NCBI GenBank assembly: GCA_945865635.1
Contig: CAMBEP010000009.1
Location: 1-64,000 of the forward strand
Length of the DNA stretch: 64,000 nt
Reading direction: 5' to 3'
DNA from: Candidatus Kuenenia stuttgartensis
GTDB lineage: Bacteria; Planctomycetota; Planctomycetia; Isosphaerales; Isosphaeraceae
Positions 1-7,910 of this stretch are shown in pieces. The position numbers and the translations under genes are program-made. A model generated the notes under the pieces. The model was not told the DNA's origin and did not search any database. It was given only the letters and a program-made list of their open reading frames with translations. How positions within the stretch are numbered: the first letter of the stretch is position 1; each line of letters opens with the position of its first letter.

Positions 1-445
1 GTGACCTCAGTTCAACCACAAAATCCGGACAAATCCGGGCAAAACCTGACTTCTCCTCAGCGCTCAGAGCATTCCAGCGATCGCTCGAAATCCAGCTCGC
101 ATCGGGCGAACGGCACGAACCATCAGGAAGAATGAAACCGGCGGAACTATCGAATGTTCTGCCAATGGGATGGTTTTTTGACCAGAGATAAAGCTGGCCA
201 GAGATTTCCTGATTCCATCCGCCAGTTTCTGTAGAACATGGCGGCATGACAATCAAATCTCCCTGAGCCGTCAACTCAAGTCGCGATTCTGGATTCAATG
301 AGCTGATCTGCTGAAAGTCCGCCAGGGAAACTTTCAACGACACGTCGTATGGCAAGACAACCGGCCAAGAGTCAAGCCGTGACTCTGCCCTAGCCAAAGC
401 GCGTGGTTTTAAAGTCTGCAATTCAGGTTCAGCGGATATACTCAT
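1..445 (-). CDS. Uma2-family (DUF820) putative endonuclease, C-terminus cut by window edge
   Basis: Reading the complement from the ATG at 443-445 gives 148 codons with no stop before the window edge, so only the N-terminal part is present. The translation contains the Uma2 landmarks: a mid-domain 'SRLELTAQGDLIVMPP' strand, a 'PDASWIS' segment carrying the first acidic residue, and near the edge 'PDFVVELRS', the second acidic position of the PD-(D/E)XK-like fold. Uma2/DUF820 proteins are multicopy in planctomycetes and cyanobacteria, are predicted nucleases, and have no settled role. The longer ATG 14 bases upstream is out of frame and stops at once, which fixes the start. Family assignment is good; activity is inferred only. 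Confidence 0.8.
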   Translation of the reverse strand, partial: MSISAEPELQTLKPRALARAESRLDSWPVVLPYDVSLKVSLADFQQISSLNPESRLELTAQGDLIVMPPCSTETGGWNQEISGQLYLWSKNHPIGRTFDSSAGFILPDGSCRSPDASWISSDRWNALSAEEKSGFARICPDFVVELRS

Positions 446-518
446 CGGGATATGCCCATTCCTCAAAAAAATGAGAGGCACCGACTCCGAAGCTCAAGTC
501 TCATCAATAAGTCACCAA

Positions 519-538
519 GGCCCTTGATCAGAAGGGCC
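519..538 (-). terminator. Weak hairpin downstream of the DUF362 gene
   Basis: GGCCCT (519-524) and AGGGCC (533-538) form a 6-bp stem just after the DUF362 stop codon. There is no adjacent T tract on the minus strand, although a T-rich stretch follows further on, so it is only a possible terminator. Confidence 0.3.
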
Positions 539-543
539 ATCGG

Positions 544-1629
544 TCAGACCGTAATTTCATTGGTCCACTGAGGACGCCATTCCTTGCCATAGCCCTTCTT
601 GATCGACTTGTCGAGATAAACGACCTCATGACGCTGCTTTTCAAGAAGCCGGGAAACGCACCAACTGTCGACCGCCACCTGGTCGGTGCCAATCACCATG
701 GTGTCGCCACGCTTCACATCGTTCAGGCTGCCACCGGTCGGGCCATTTCGCATGAGCAGCTTACGGCCGTCGGCCACGACGAATGTCGGCTTCATCATAA
801 GCCCGAAGTCGGTGATGATTCCGTGGATGTTCTGGTGAAACTGGTTGCGGGGGTTGCCCAGCAGGCCATACCAGTTCTTCATGGTCACGGTGGCTTTACA
901 AAGATTGTGATCCTTGACGGGCGATACACCAATGACCTTCGTGGCATCCTTAAACGGCTTATAGAACATCCGCCAGGTGTCGGTGATGGTCTCTCCGCCA
1001 ATGTAAAGCTGCTCAAAATAGCTGTCCTGAGGCAGAATCAGCTTGGCGCCTGCCCTCAGGGCCGCTTCTCCGACCTTGGTCTTGAAAAAGCAGCTTTCCG
1101 GATTATTGATCGGGTTGTCACACACTCGTACTTCGCGAGCACCCGCAGCAAAGCACATTTTGATCACTGCGGCCACCGTGTCCGGCTGGCTGGTCGCCGC
1201 AAGGTCGGGGTTCTTGTCAAAAGCCACATTCGGCTTGACCACCACAATATCGCCCTTGGTAATAAATTTCTCAATGCCGCCCATGGCTTTCAGGGCCGCC
1301 TCAAGCATGCGGCGAGCCTGGGACTCTGAGGTTTCATCCGCCGGACGACTCTCGGGATTCGATCGCACCACCACCACACTCGGCGCTGAGGATGACAAAT
1401 TGGCCGTGACCGAATAATCTTTCAGGGTCACTGGCGGAGGCGGCTTCACACCCTGCATCCCCCAAGGATCATTGATTGCCAAACCGGCAACAACGGCCCC
1501 ACCCAATACACCTGCCGTCCCACCTACCTGACGCACAAACTGGCGACGAGAGTAAGAATCGTCAGCCGGATTCACGCCACCGAGTTTTTTCAGGTTCGAA
1601 ATCTGCTTGGCGGTCAGTTTCTCGCTCAT
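544..1629 (-). CDS. Tat-exported DUF362 domain protein
   Basis: A 361-residue protein with a twin-arginine leader (SRRQFV, residues 27-32, followed by a Gly/Ala-rich hydrophobic stretch), so export of a folded, probably cofactor-containing protein is predicted. The rest matches the DUF362 domain, including 'GDIVVVKPNVAFDKNP', a cysteine-bearing 'VRVCDNPINN' region and a 'GLLGNPRNQFHQNIH' segment. DUF362 proteins are often linked to Fe-S proteins, but the four-cysteine ferredoxin motif found in some members is not seen here. The start is supported by GAGG six bases upstream. It lies 140 bp downstream of the next minus-strand gene and may be cotranscribed with it. The biochemical role is unknown. 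Confidence 0.85.
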   Translation of the reverse strand: MSEKLTAKQISNLKKLGGVNPADDSYSRRQFVRQVGGTAGVLGGAVVAGLAINDPWGMQGVKPPPPVTLKDYSVTANLSSSAPSVVVVRSNPESRPADETSESQARRMLEAALKAMGGIEKFITKGDIVVVKPNVAFDKNPDLAATSQPDTVAAVIKMCFAAGAREVRVCDNPINNPESCFFKTKVGEAALRAGAKLILPQDSYFEQLYIGGETITDTWRMFYKPFKDATKVIGVSPVKDHNLCKATVTMKNWYGLLGNPRNQFHQNIHGIITDFGLMMKPTFVVADGRKLLMRNGPTGGSLNDVKRGDTMVIGTDQVAVDSWCVSRLLEKQRHEVVYLDKSIKKGYGKEWRPQWTNEITV

Positions 1630-1768
1630 CGCGGGCCTCTTCTTTCGTGAGCTCAGTCAGCTTGGAAAACCGTTTCGAATTGGGTATATCAATGGAAACG
1701 GGTTGCTGGTGAAACTCCAAAAATTTGCATCTGTTGATTATTGTATCGGACTCGGGCCTGACTTGGAA

Positions 1769-3451
1769 TCATTCTGGATTACCGCCGGGCTTTTTATCAG
1801 ACGGTGGCAGAGGTGCCATCTTGGCGGGTACCCCGCTTGCAAACGTTTTGGCAAACTCAAGAGCCGGCTTGGCATTGGTCGCTCCATTGACACCACCAAG
1901 CGTATTTCCCTTGAGAAAAACGACATCCACTAGCCCAATATTGGAGCTGACCACCATCGAATCCGCACCCTGAAACTTCTCCATGGTCATCTTGGCACCG
2001 TCCGCCTTGACCGTCTCCAAATATTTTTCAAACATGGCCTTGGCTTCTTTGACATCCGCATAGGGACGCAGGAAGGCCTGCCACGTTTGACCCGCCTCAG
2101 AATAGTCAGCCATGAAAACATCGCTCAGAAACGCATAGCCAAAGACGTCCTGGGCCACATATTTCTGGCTTGATTTGCCTTGCGTTTTTGGCAAAAGCGC
2201 AAAAATCGCATCCGGACTCGACTCCGTCAAGGCCGCCGCCGATGCCGCCGCTGCTGCCGCTACAGATACAACCGGCTTCGCGGCATTCTGGGAAGCCGCC
2301 ACCCGCTTGGCAATCGACAATGCAAACTCATTGAATTTCGGATCGTCCTTTGTGGATACAATTTGTGTATAGTATTTGCCTGACCGGAACAGTAAAGAAC
2401 CCGAAGCCGTATAGCCTTCCGAACCAATATCGACCGACTTGGTGTCGTCCGGCTTTTCTGATCCAAACTTGCCAAGCGCCTTGAGATCGTTGGACATCTC
2501 AAAAATATAGAGCTGAAGCTCGTTCGATTCATCGCCTGTCGGATGAAAATACGTGTAAGCCATGCCCTTGACGTCATACTGGATGAAGCTTTCGGCTCGA
2601 CCATCAATTTTTTCGAACAGGTTTTCCGCGTTAAAACTTTCGAGGTGTTTATCACCCAGTTTGGCGATGGTCCAGCCGGACGGGAGGTCGGTCAGGGGAA
2701 GCATTTGGGCGATGCCTTTTTGAGGCTCGGGAACAGTCGCGATTTCGGCATCACGCTGGGCGGCGGTCAATCCTGACACGGCTGCAGCCGGTGCGGCAAC
2801 AGGAGGCAAACCTTGTTGTGGGACGTTGTTTGCGATCACAAATGTTGGCTGGCTGGCGACGGCTGAGATTGCAGCTGGAAGATTTTTGAGGTCTTCAAGC
2901 TGCTGGGGGGCGTCAATCCCCACGGCCTGGCGCATCGGGCCGACCCGTTCGAGAACTTCTTTCAGGGAGGCGATTGTCTGGGGGGCGGTCAAGGCTGCAA
3001 CTCTAAGAGCGAGCAGTGATTCATCGAGCTTTTTCATGCTGTCGGAAATATTCTTGCGTTCGGCGGCAAGCCGTTTCATCTCTTCTGTCACGGCAAGATC
3101 AGCGGTTTTAAGATTTGCAAAGCCGCGGCCCTGATCGAGCACGGACCATGTACGGTTAGGGTCGAATTCATAGCGGTTTACGTCGTAATAACTCGACTTG
3201 ATCACCATGGCCGTAAACACGGCGGGAATGCCCATGACCAGGAGCATGGCGGTGACAATGCTCACAAACGTAGGCTTGAGCATGGTTCGACCGCGCCGGG
3301 GTGCAAACCACTCCATTTTGCCAAGAATCGCAAAAGCCACAGGCGTGGAAGCGAACGCCACCATGCAGGCGGCGACCGCCAGAGTCACAAGCGGATCCTG
3401 GTTGTATCGTTCTTTAAGCTGGCTGAACCAGAGGCTGGAGAGGTCGGTCAT
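1769..3451 (-). CDS. Membrane-anchored hypothetical protein, possibly with DUF6599-like repeats
   Basis: A 560-residue protein. Two transmembrane helices lie near the N-terminus (about residues 22-44 and 60-85), followed by a helical linker containing 'AVTEEMKRLAAERKN' and a large soluble region. The soluble part seems to hold two related modules, each beginning near 'LLP', of which the first contains 'ENLFEKIDGRAESF'. That phrase resembles DUF6599-type proteins ('LFEYINGAAELY'); the similarity is recalled, not computed. Ala/Val-rich low-complexity linkers separate the modules. The topology suggests anchoring in the inner membrane with the modules outside. It sits directly upstream of the DUF362 gene, so the two may act together. 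No catalytic motif was recognised. Confidence 0.75.
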   Translation of the reverse strand: MTDLSSLWFSQLKERYNQDPLVTLAVAACMVAFASTPVAFAILGKMEWFAPRRGRTMLKPTFVSIVTAMLLVMGIPAVFTAMVIKSSYYDVNRYEFDPNRTWSVLDQGRGFANLKTADLAVTEEMKRLAAERKNISDSMKKLDESLLALRVAALTAPQTIASLKEVLERVGPMRQAVGIDAPQQLEDLKNLPAAISAVASQPTFVIANNVPQQGLPPVAAPAAAVSGLTAAQRDAEIATVPEPQKGIAQMLPLTDLPSGWTIAKLGDKHLESFNAENLFEKIDGRAESFIQYDVKGMAYTYFHPTGDESNELQLYIFEMSNDLKALGKFGSEKPDDTKSVDIGSEGYTASGSLLFRSGKYYTQIVSTKDDPKFNEFALSIAKRVAASQNAAKPVVSVAAAAAASAAALTESSPDAIFALLPKTQGKSSQKYVAQDVFGYAFLSDVFMADYSEAGQTWQAFLRPYADVKEAKAMFEKYLETVKADGAKMTMEKFQGADSMVVSSNIGLVDVVFLKGNTLGGVNGATNAKPALEFAKTFASGVPAKMAPLPPSDKKPGGNPE

Positions 3452-3728
3452 GGCGGGCTACCTTGACTGGATTTGAAAGAGGCTGGAGAGATGGACCCCG
3501 CACGGCAGTCGAGTCGGCTGAGGGAATCGGTACAATCAATGCCTGCGAAAGATTCTCTAGTATCAGCGAGTATATACGGCCAATGCCCAGGACGCAATTC
3601 AGAAGATTCAACATTGATCCGAACAGTTCCCGAATGATTCAGCCAGAATTCGACTTGACGACCTGATTCGGACGAATATAAGATCATTAGCGTTCGGGTC
3701 ATTTCCAGTCAAGCGGATCCAACTGACC

Positions 3729-4097
3729 ATGAAACCGATTTCGAAATTGAAATGCGATCATCCTCTGTTGTGCCGCAATCAACGGATGCTCGGGATCGGT
3801 TTACGCCTGTTACTTCTCATCGGGCTGATTCTGTCGCCTGGGCTGAACTTAAAATTGGTGGTTGAATCCGATTCCATTGAGACATCTGCTCCAGTAGAGG
3901 AATGTCCCGACGGTTACGAAAAAGAGGCTTTGTCTGAAATTTCGAACCGTTTACCAAAGCAGCGTTTGCAAAGCTGTGGGAGATTTGTTGCACTCCACCC
4001 TTTCGTGGTCTGCATCCGACAGGTTTCACCCCAGCCTGTGGCCTGTTTCGACGGTCACCGCCTGCCTAATGGCGATTGCGCACCTCAGCGTACTTGA
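3729..4097 (+). CDS. Possible small secreted or membrane protein, unknown
   Basis: A 122-residue open frame with one hydrophobic segment (residues 21-46, rich in Leu/Ile) that could be an uncleaved signal or anchor, followed by a Cys-containing tail ending in 'HRLPNGDCAPQRT'. The four cysteines after the hydrophobic region would fit an exported, disulphide-bonded peptide. No family was recognised and no good ribosome-binding site precedes the ATG. It stands alone between a divergent minus-strand block and the transporter gene, so it may be spurious. Confidence 0.35.
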   Translation: MKPISKLKCDHPLLCRNQRMLGIGLRLLLLIGLILSPGLNLKLVVESDSIETSAPVEECPDGYEKEALSEISNRLPKQRLQSCGRFVALHPFVVCIRQVSPQPVACFDGHRLPNGDCAPQRT

Positions 4098-4400
4098 TAT
4101 TCATTTTTGATTTAATTCAAATTAACAGTCATTCAGGCCTTCTTCCAGACTCATTAATCCGATCATTTCGGCATGTTTGAGCATGGCTCAATTGAGTTAC
4201 TGATTCAGATCGACTCATGAAGTGCCCTTAGGATCGCATTCGTAAATCCAATAGAACTCTTTCATCAATATGGATGAAATGCATTTTTCCCCTCGAACTA
4301 CTTGACCTTTAGTGCTTACAGGCATTTAGGTTCGGTCATTCACACAGATTTGAAGCAGTCGCTCATGGCTGCAACTTTTGATCATTTTGGAGATTCAGAT
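4098..4400. other. Intergenic, leader of the SulP-carbonic anhydrase gene
   Basis: AT-rich at its left end. No hairpin, repeat or convincing promoter was recognised. In-frame TTG (4302) and ATG (4365) codons lie upstream of the chosen start at 4401, so part of this stretch could be coding if an earlier start is used. Confidence 0.4.
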
Positions 4401-6677
4401 ATGAACCACGACAGACCTTTGATTGCACCTACGTTTCTACAGGATTTGACTGCCGGCCTGGTTGTATACCTGGTGGCGTTGCCGCTGTGCCTGGGCGTGG
4501 CGATGGCATCGAGCACACCGTTGTTTGCCGGACTAATTTCTGGGGTCATCGGTGGCCTCATTGTTGGAATCCTGAGCGGATCGCACACCAGTGTAAGTGG
4601 TCCATCACCCGGGCAGGTCGCTGTGATTGCGGCTCAAATTGCTTACCTGGGATCATTCGAAGCATTTCTATTAGCCGTGGTGGTTTCCGGAATCATCCAG
4701 ATTATCATGGGTGTGGCCCGGACAGGGGGAATCTCTGCATTCGTTCCCACCAGCGTGATTCAAGGTCTGTTGGCAGCGATCGGTATCATCCTGATCCTGA
4801 AACAGATTCCCCACGTGCTGGGGCATGATACAGACCCTGAAGGCGAAATGTCGTTCCAGCAACCCGACATGGAAAACACCTTCTCGGAATTCCTGAAGAT
4901 TGTCGGAGACATCCATCCGGGAGCGGCCACCATTGGTATCGCTTCGCTGGCAATACTCCTAATCTGGGGGCAAGTTCGGGCTCTCAAAAACTCGGGGGTA
5001 CCAGCGGCTCTGGCGGTTATCTGTTTCGGCTTGATCACCTCACGGATCTTTCAGTCCATAGGCGGCCTATGGGCGATCAATTCCAGCCACCGTGTGCAGG
5101 TGCCAGTCGCTCAGAATTTTGGCGATTTTCTAGGTTTCCTGCAGTTTCCCGATTTCAGTCAGATCCTCCGGCCTGGAATCTTCATTGCGGGCTTCACCAT
5201 TGCCATTGTGACCTCTCTGGAGACTCTACTGAACCTGGAGGCCGTTGATAAACTCGACCCGAAGAAGCGGACTTCACCACCGGATCGGGAGCTGATCGCT
5301 CAAGGCATTGGCAACATTATCACCGGTTTGATCGGCGGGATTCCTGTGGCTTCGGTCATTGTTCGAAGCACATTGAATATCAATGCCGGAGCACAGACAC
5401 GGCTCGCGGCGATTGTCCATGGTTTCTTACTCCTGATCTGCATCATGCTTCTGCCAGAATACCTGAACATGGTACCATTATCCTGTCTGGCAGCGATTCT
5501 GCTCATGACGGGTATCAAACTGGCCAGCCCTTCCCTCTTTCGTGAGATGTGGGCCAAGGGCAAATATCAATTCCTGCCCTTTACCTTGACAGTGATCTCG
5601 ATCGTTCTCACGGACCTGCTGGTTGGCATTGTGATCGGGCTGGCCGTCAGTCTGGCTTTCATACTGTATGGGAACCTGAAGCGGCCAACGAAGATTGTGG
5701 TCGAGAAGCACCTGGGCGGCGATGTCATGCGAATTGAACTGGCCAATCAAGTGAGCTTTTTGAATCGTGCTTCGCTCTCAAAAACGCTCAATGGATTGCC
5801 ATCCGGGACGCAGGTTCTCCTGGACGCCCACAACACACATTATATTGACAATGACGTACTCGGCCTGATCCGTGAGTTCAAAGATCAGATAGCCCCTGTA
5901 CACGGAGTTCAGGTCAGCCTCAGCGGCTTTCGGGACAAGTATCAACTGGAGGATGAAATTCAGTTTGTCAACTACTCCACACGCGATCTCCAATCCCAGA
6001 TGACTCCGGAGCAAGTCCTTGAAGTGCTCCGGGCCGGTAATGAACGGTTCCGCACCGGACGCCAGCTATTCCGTAATCTAGGACGCCAGATGAACGCAAC
6101 TTCGCTTGGCCAGCACCCGATTGCCGTCGTGCTCAGTTGTATCGACTCGCGAACACCTGCCGAACTGATCTTCGACCTTGGCCTGGGCGACATTTTCAGT
6201 ATTCGGCTTGCGGGAAATGTTCTGGGTCATAAAGTGATGGGCAGTATGGAATATGGAACTGCTGTGGCAGGAGCAAAACTGATTCTGGTGGTGGGGCACA
6301 CCAAATGCGGTGCCGTAACCGCAGCCGTCTCGTTTGCAGGCTCGAATCAGAACATTGAACAAGCCACAGGATGCCAGCACCTTGAGGAGGTGTTAAGCCG
6401 CGTCCAGAATTCCATGGCCAACGGACGAAGCTCAGACTACGACCGCATGTCGCCCGACGAAAAGTCCGAATATGTCGATTCCGTCGCACGTGAAAACGTC
6501 GTGCATGTGGTGAAATCCATCATGATCGAAAGCCGGACAGTTCAAAATCTGGTCCAATCAGGCCGGGTGGCAATCGTCGGAGCCATGTATAACATCACGA
6601 CTGGACACATTGAATTTCTCCCGGATGGCGCGTATGGGGTGAATCTGACCGATTCGGCCCTTAAAAATCCAGCCTGA
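4401..6677 (+). CDS. SulP anion transporter fused to a STAS-like domain and a beta-carbonic anhydrase
   Basis: 758 residues from the ATG at 4401, preceded by GGAGA seven bases upstream. Residues about 10-440 form a SulP/SLC26 transporter core of many helices ('LTAGLVVYLVALPLCLGVAMAS', 'SGPSPGQVAVIAAQ'). Residues about 450-545 resemble a STAS domain. The C-terminal 200 residues are a beta-class carbonic anhydrase with the zinc and catalytic set Cys580, Asp582-Ser-Arg584, His633 and Cys636. By family knowledge this is a bicarbonate (or other anion) transporter coupled to CO2/HCO3- interconversion on the cytoplasmic side. The zinc ligands and the Asp/Arg dyad are intact, so the enzyme is probably active. 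Transport substrate and direction are inferred from the fusion. Confidence 0.92.
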   Translation: MNHDRPLIAPTFLQDLTAGLVVYLVALPLCLGVAMASSTPLFAGLISGVIGGLIVGILSGSHTSVSGPSPGQVAVIAAQIAYLGSFEAFLLAVVVSGIIQIIMGVARTGGISAFVPTSVIQGLLAAIGIILILKQIPHVLGHDTDPEGEMSFQQPDMENTFSEFLKIVGDIHPGAATIGIASLAILLIWGQVRALKNSGVPAALAVICFGLITSRIFQSIGGLWAINSSHRVQVPVAQNFGDFLGFLQFPDFSQILRPGIFIAGFTIAIVTSLETLLNLEAVDKLDPKKRTSPPDRELIAQGIGNIITGLIGGIPVASVIVRSTLNINAGAQTRLAAIVHGFLLLICIMLLPEYLNMVPLSCLAAILLMTGIKLASPSLFREMWAKGKYQFLPFTLTVISIVLTDLLVGIVIGLAVSLAFILYGNLKRPTKIVVEKHLGGDVMRIELANQVSFLNRASLSKTLNGLPSGTQVLLDAHNTHYIDNDVLGLIREFKDQIAPVHGVQVSLSGFRDKYQLEDEIQFVNYSTRDLQSQMTPEQVLEVLRAGNERFRTGRQLFRNLGRQMNATSLGQHPIAVVLSCIDSRTPAELIFDLGLGDIFSIRLAGNVLGHKVMGSMEYGTAVAGAKLILVVGHTKCGAVTAAVSFAGSNQNIEQATGCQHLEEVLSRVQNSMANGRSSDYDRMSPDEKSEYVDSVARENVVHVVKSIMIESRTVQNLVQSGRVAIVGAMYNITTGHIEFLPDGAYGVNLTDSALKNPA

Positions 6678-6959
6678 TCCCGCCACGAAAGCAGATCCTG
6701 AAATCGCACTCAAATGGCAAGAGCGAGGCGGGCAACCAGCCAGTCTCCCTCAGCCATCTGACCACGTCAAATTTGTTCGAAAGTGTGACTTTTGAAAGTG
6801 GTCTGAGCGACTTCTTAAAAAGATGCTACTTGACCTTTAAGCCACTTATCGGAATACTTCGATATAGATTTCACAAAGGTTGTTCATAAAATCGATTCTG
6901 AACATCTTGAATCGACCTTTGACAAATCCAAAAATAAGGCCCGATGGGTCCCTCCTGGA

Positions 6960-7637
6960 ATGTCAGACAAACCCAAAAAGATACCCCCTGACGACCGACT
7001 TGCCCCGCGTGCCGTGGTCAGCCGACTAAGTCTTTACCTGCGTCAACTCGAAGCGCTCCAGGCCACTGGCCAGAGCCGCGTCTCAAGCAACCAGATTGCG
7101 ACCATGCTCCATCTTCGCGATGCCCAGGTTCGCAAAGACCTCGCCTTCTTTGGCCAATTCGGGCACCCAGGCATCGGCTATCAAATCGACGAACTTCAGG
7201 TCTCAATCCGCAAAGCACTTGGCACCGACCGACTCTGGCCACTGGCACTTGTCGGACTGGGTAATCTCGGCAGAGCCCTGATTCGCTACAAAGAGTTCGA
7301 TCGACACGGGTTCCGTATCGCTGCTGTTTTCGATAACGACCCCAGAAAAACCGGCACCATCGTTCAGGATTACCCCGTCTATTCCATCGACCAACTGCCC
7401 GAAATCGCAAAATCCCACGGCATTTCCATCGCGGCCCTGACTGTCCCTGCCGAAGTGGCGCAGGAGGTGGTCAACCGGCTCACAGAATCTGGAATCCGCG
7501 GAATCCTCAATTTCGCCCCTGTGGCCTTGAGCGTTCCTGCTGATGTCAGCGTGGTTTCTGTTGATCTTTCTGTGCAGCTTGAACAGCTTGTTTATAAAGT
7601 CAGCCACGCCGGCGGCGGCGTGAGCTACTCGAGCTAA
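6960..7637 (+). CDS. rex: Redox-sensing transcriptional repressor Rex
   Basis: 225 residues, the usual length. The N-terminal winged helix (residues about 18-80) carries 'SSNQIATMLHLRDAQVRKDLAFFGQFG'. The Rossmann fold has the NAD(H)-binding GLGNLG at 99-104 and an acidic residue ending strand 2 ('AAVFDNDP'). The C-terminal swapped helix is present. Rex represses fermentative and respiratory genes and is released when NADH/NAD+ rises. The leader contains a half-site-like TTCACAA (6870-6877 region) and an inverted pair TGTTCA/TGAACA (6881-6904), but neither matches a full Rex operator, so autoregulation is not shown. It is monocistronic as far as seen. Confidence 0.93.
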   Translation: MSDKPKKIPPDDRLAPRAVVSRLSLYLRQLEALQATGQSRVSSNQIATMLHLRDAQVRKDLAFFGQFGHPGIGYQIDELQVSIRKALGTDRLWPLALVGLGNLGRALIRYKEFDRHGFRIAAVFDNDPRKTGTIVQDYPVYSIDQLPEIAKSHGISIAALTVPAEVAQEVVNRLTESGIRGILNFAPVALSVPADVSVVSVDLSVQLEQLVYKVSHAGGGVSYSS

Positions 7638-7748
7638 TACGGTTAAAGCGTTTTTTTGGATCCGGCCGAGAATAACTTCCAGTTTCAAAACCAACCGAGG
7701 CTAGACTCAAGCCGGCTTGGCGAGAGAGGGCGTCTGGCTGGGGCTGTT

Positions 7749-7866
7749 GATGTCTTTCGGACATGCCTATGAATAGGTGTCTCCGCTGGAGCCCAAAGAT
7801 ATCGCCTCCCAGGTTTTGGATGTCCTTCGGACATGCCTATGAATAGGTGTCTCCGCTGGAGCCCAA
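7749..7866. repeat. Two 48-bp direct repeats, each with three mini-hairpins
   Basis: Copies at 7749-7796 and 7819-7866 differ at a single base and are separated by 22 bp, giving a 70-bp period. Each unit contains three consecutive short palindromes: TGTCC-TTC-GGACA (a G-T pair in copy 1), CCTAT-GA-ATAGG, and CTCC-GCT-GGAG. The array lies between convergent rex and the YHYH gene and no gene overlaps it. The organisation resembles bacterial REP-type extragenic elements rather than a CRISPR (only two units). Confidence 0.75.
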
Positions 7867-7910
7867 TCACCCAAAAACCGGAAATTTTTTCTCGCCTGTT
7901 CCTTAAGCAT

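Noticed and set aside
628-1329. 233-codon plus-strand frame opposite the DUF362 gene
   Set aside because: It is antisense to a well-supported family gene and shows no domain.
6870-6904. Rex operator upstream of rex
   Set aside because: Only a half site TTCACAA and an unrelated inverted pair are present; the full 18-bp palindrome is missing.
7749-7866. CRISPR array
   Set aside because: Only two repeats, internally palindromic in three places, and no cas genes nearby.
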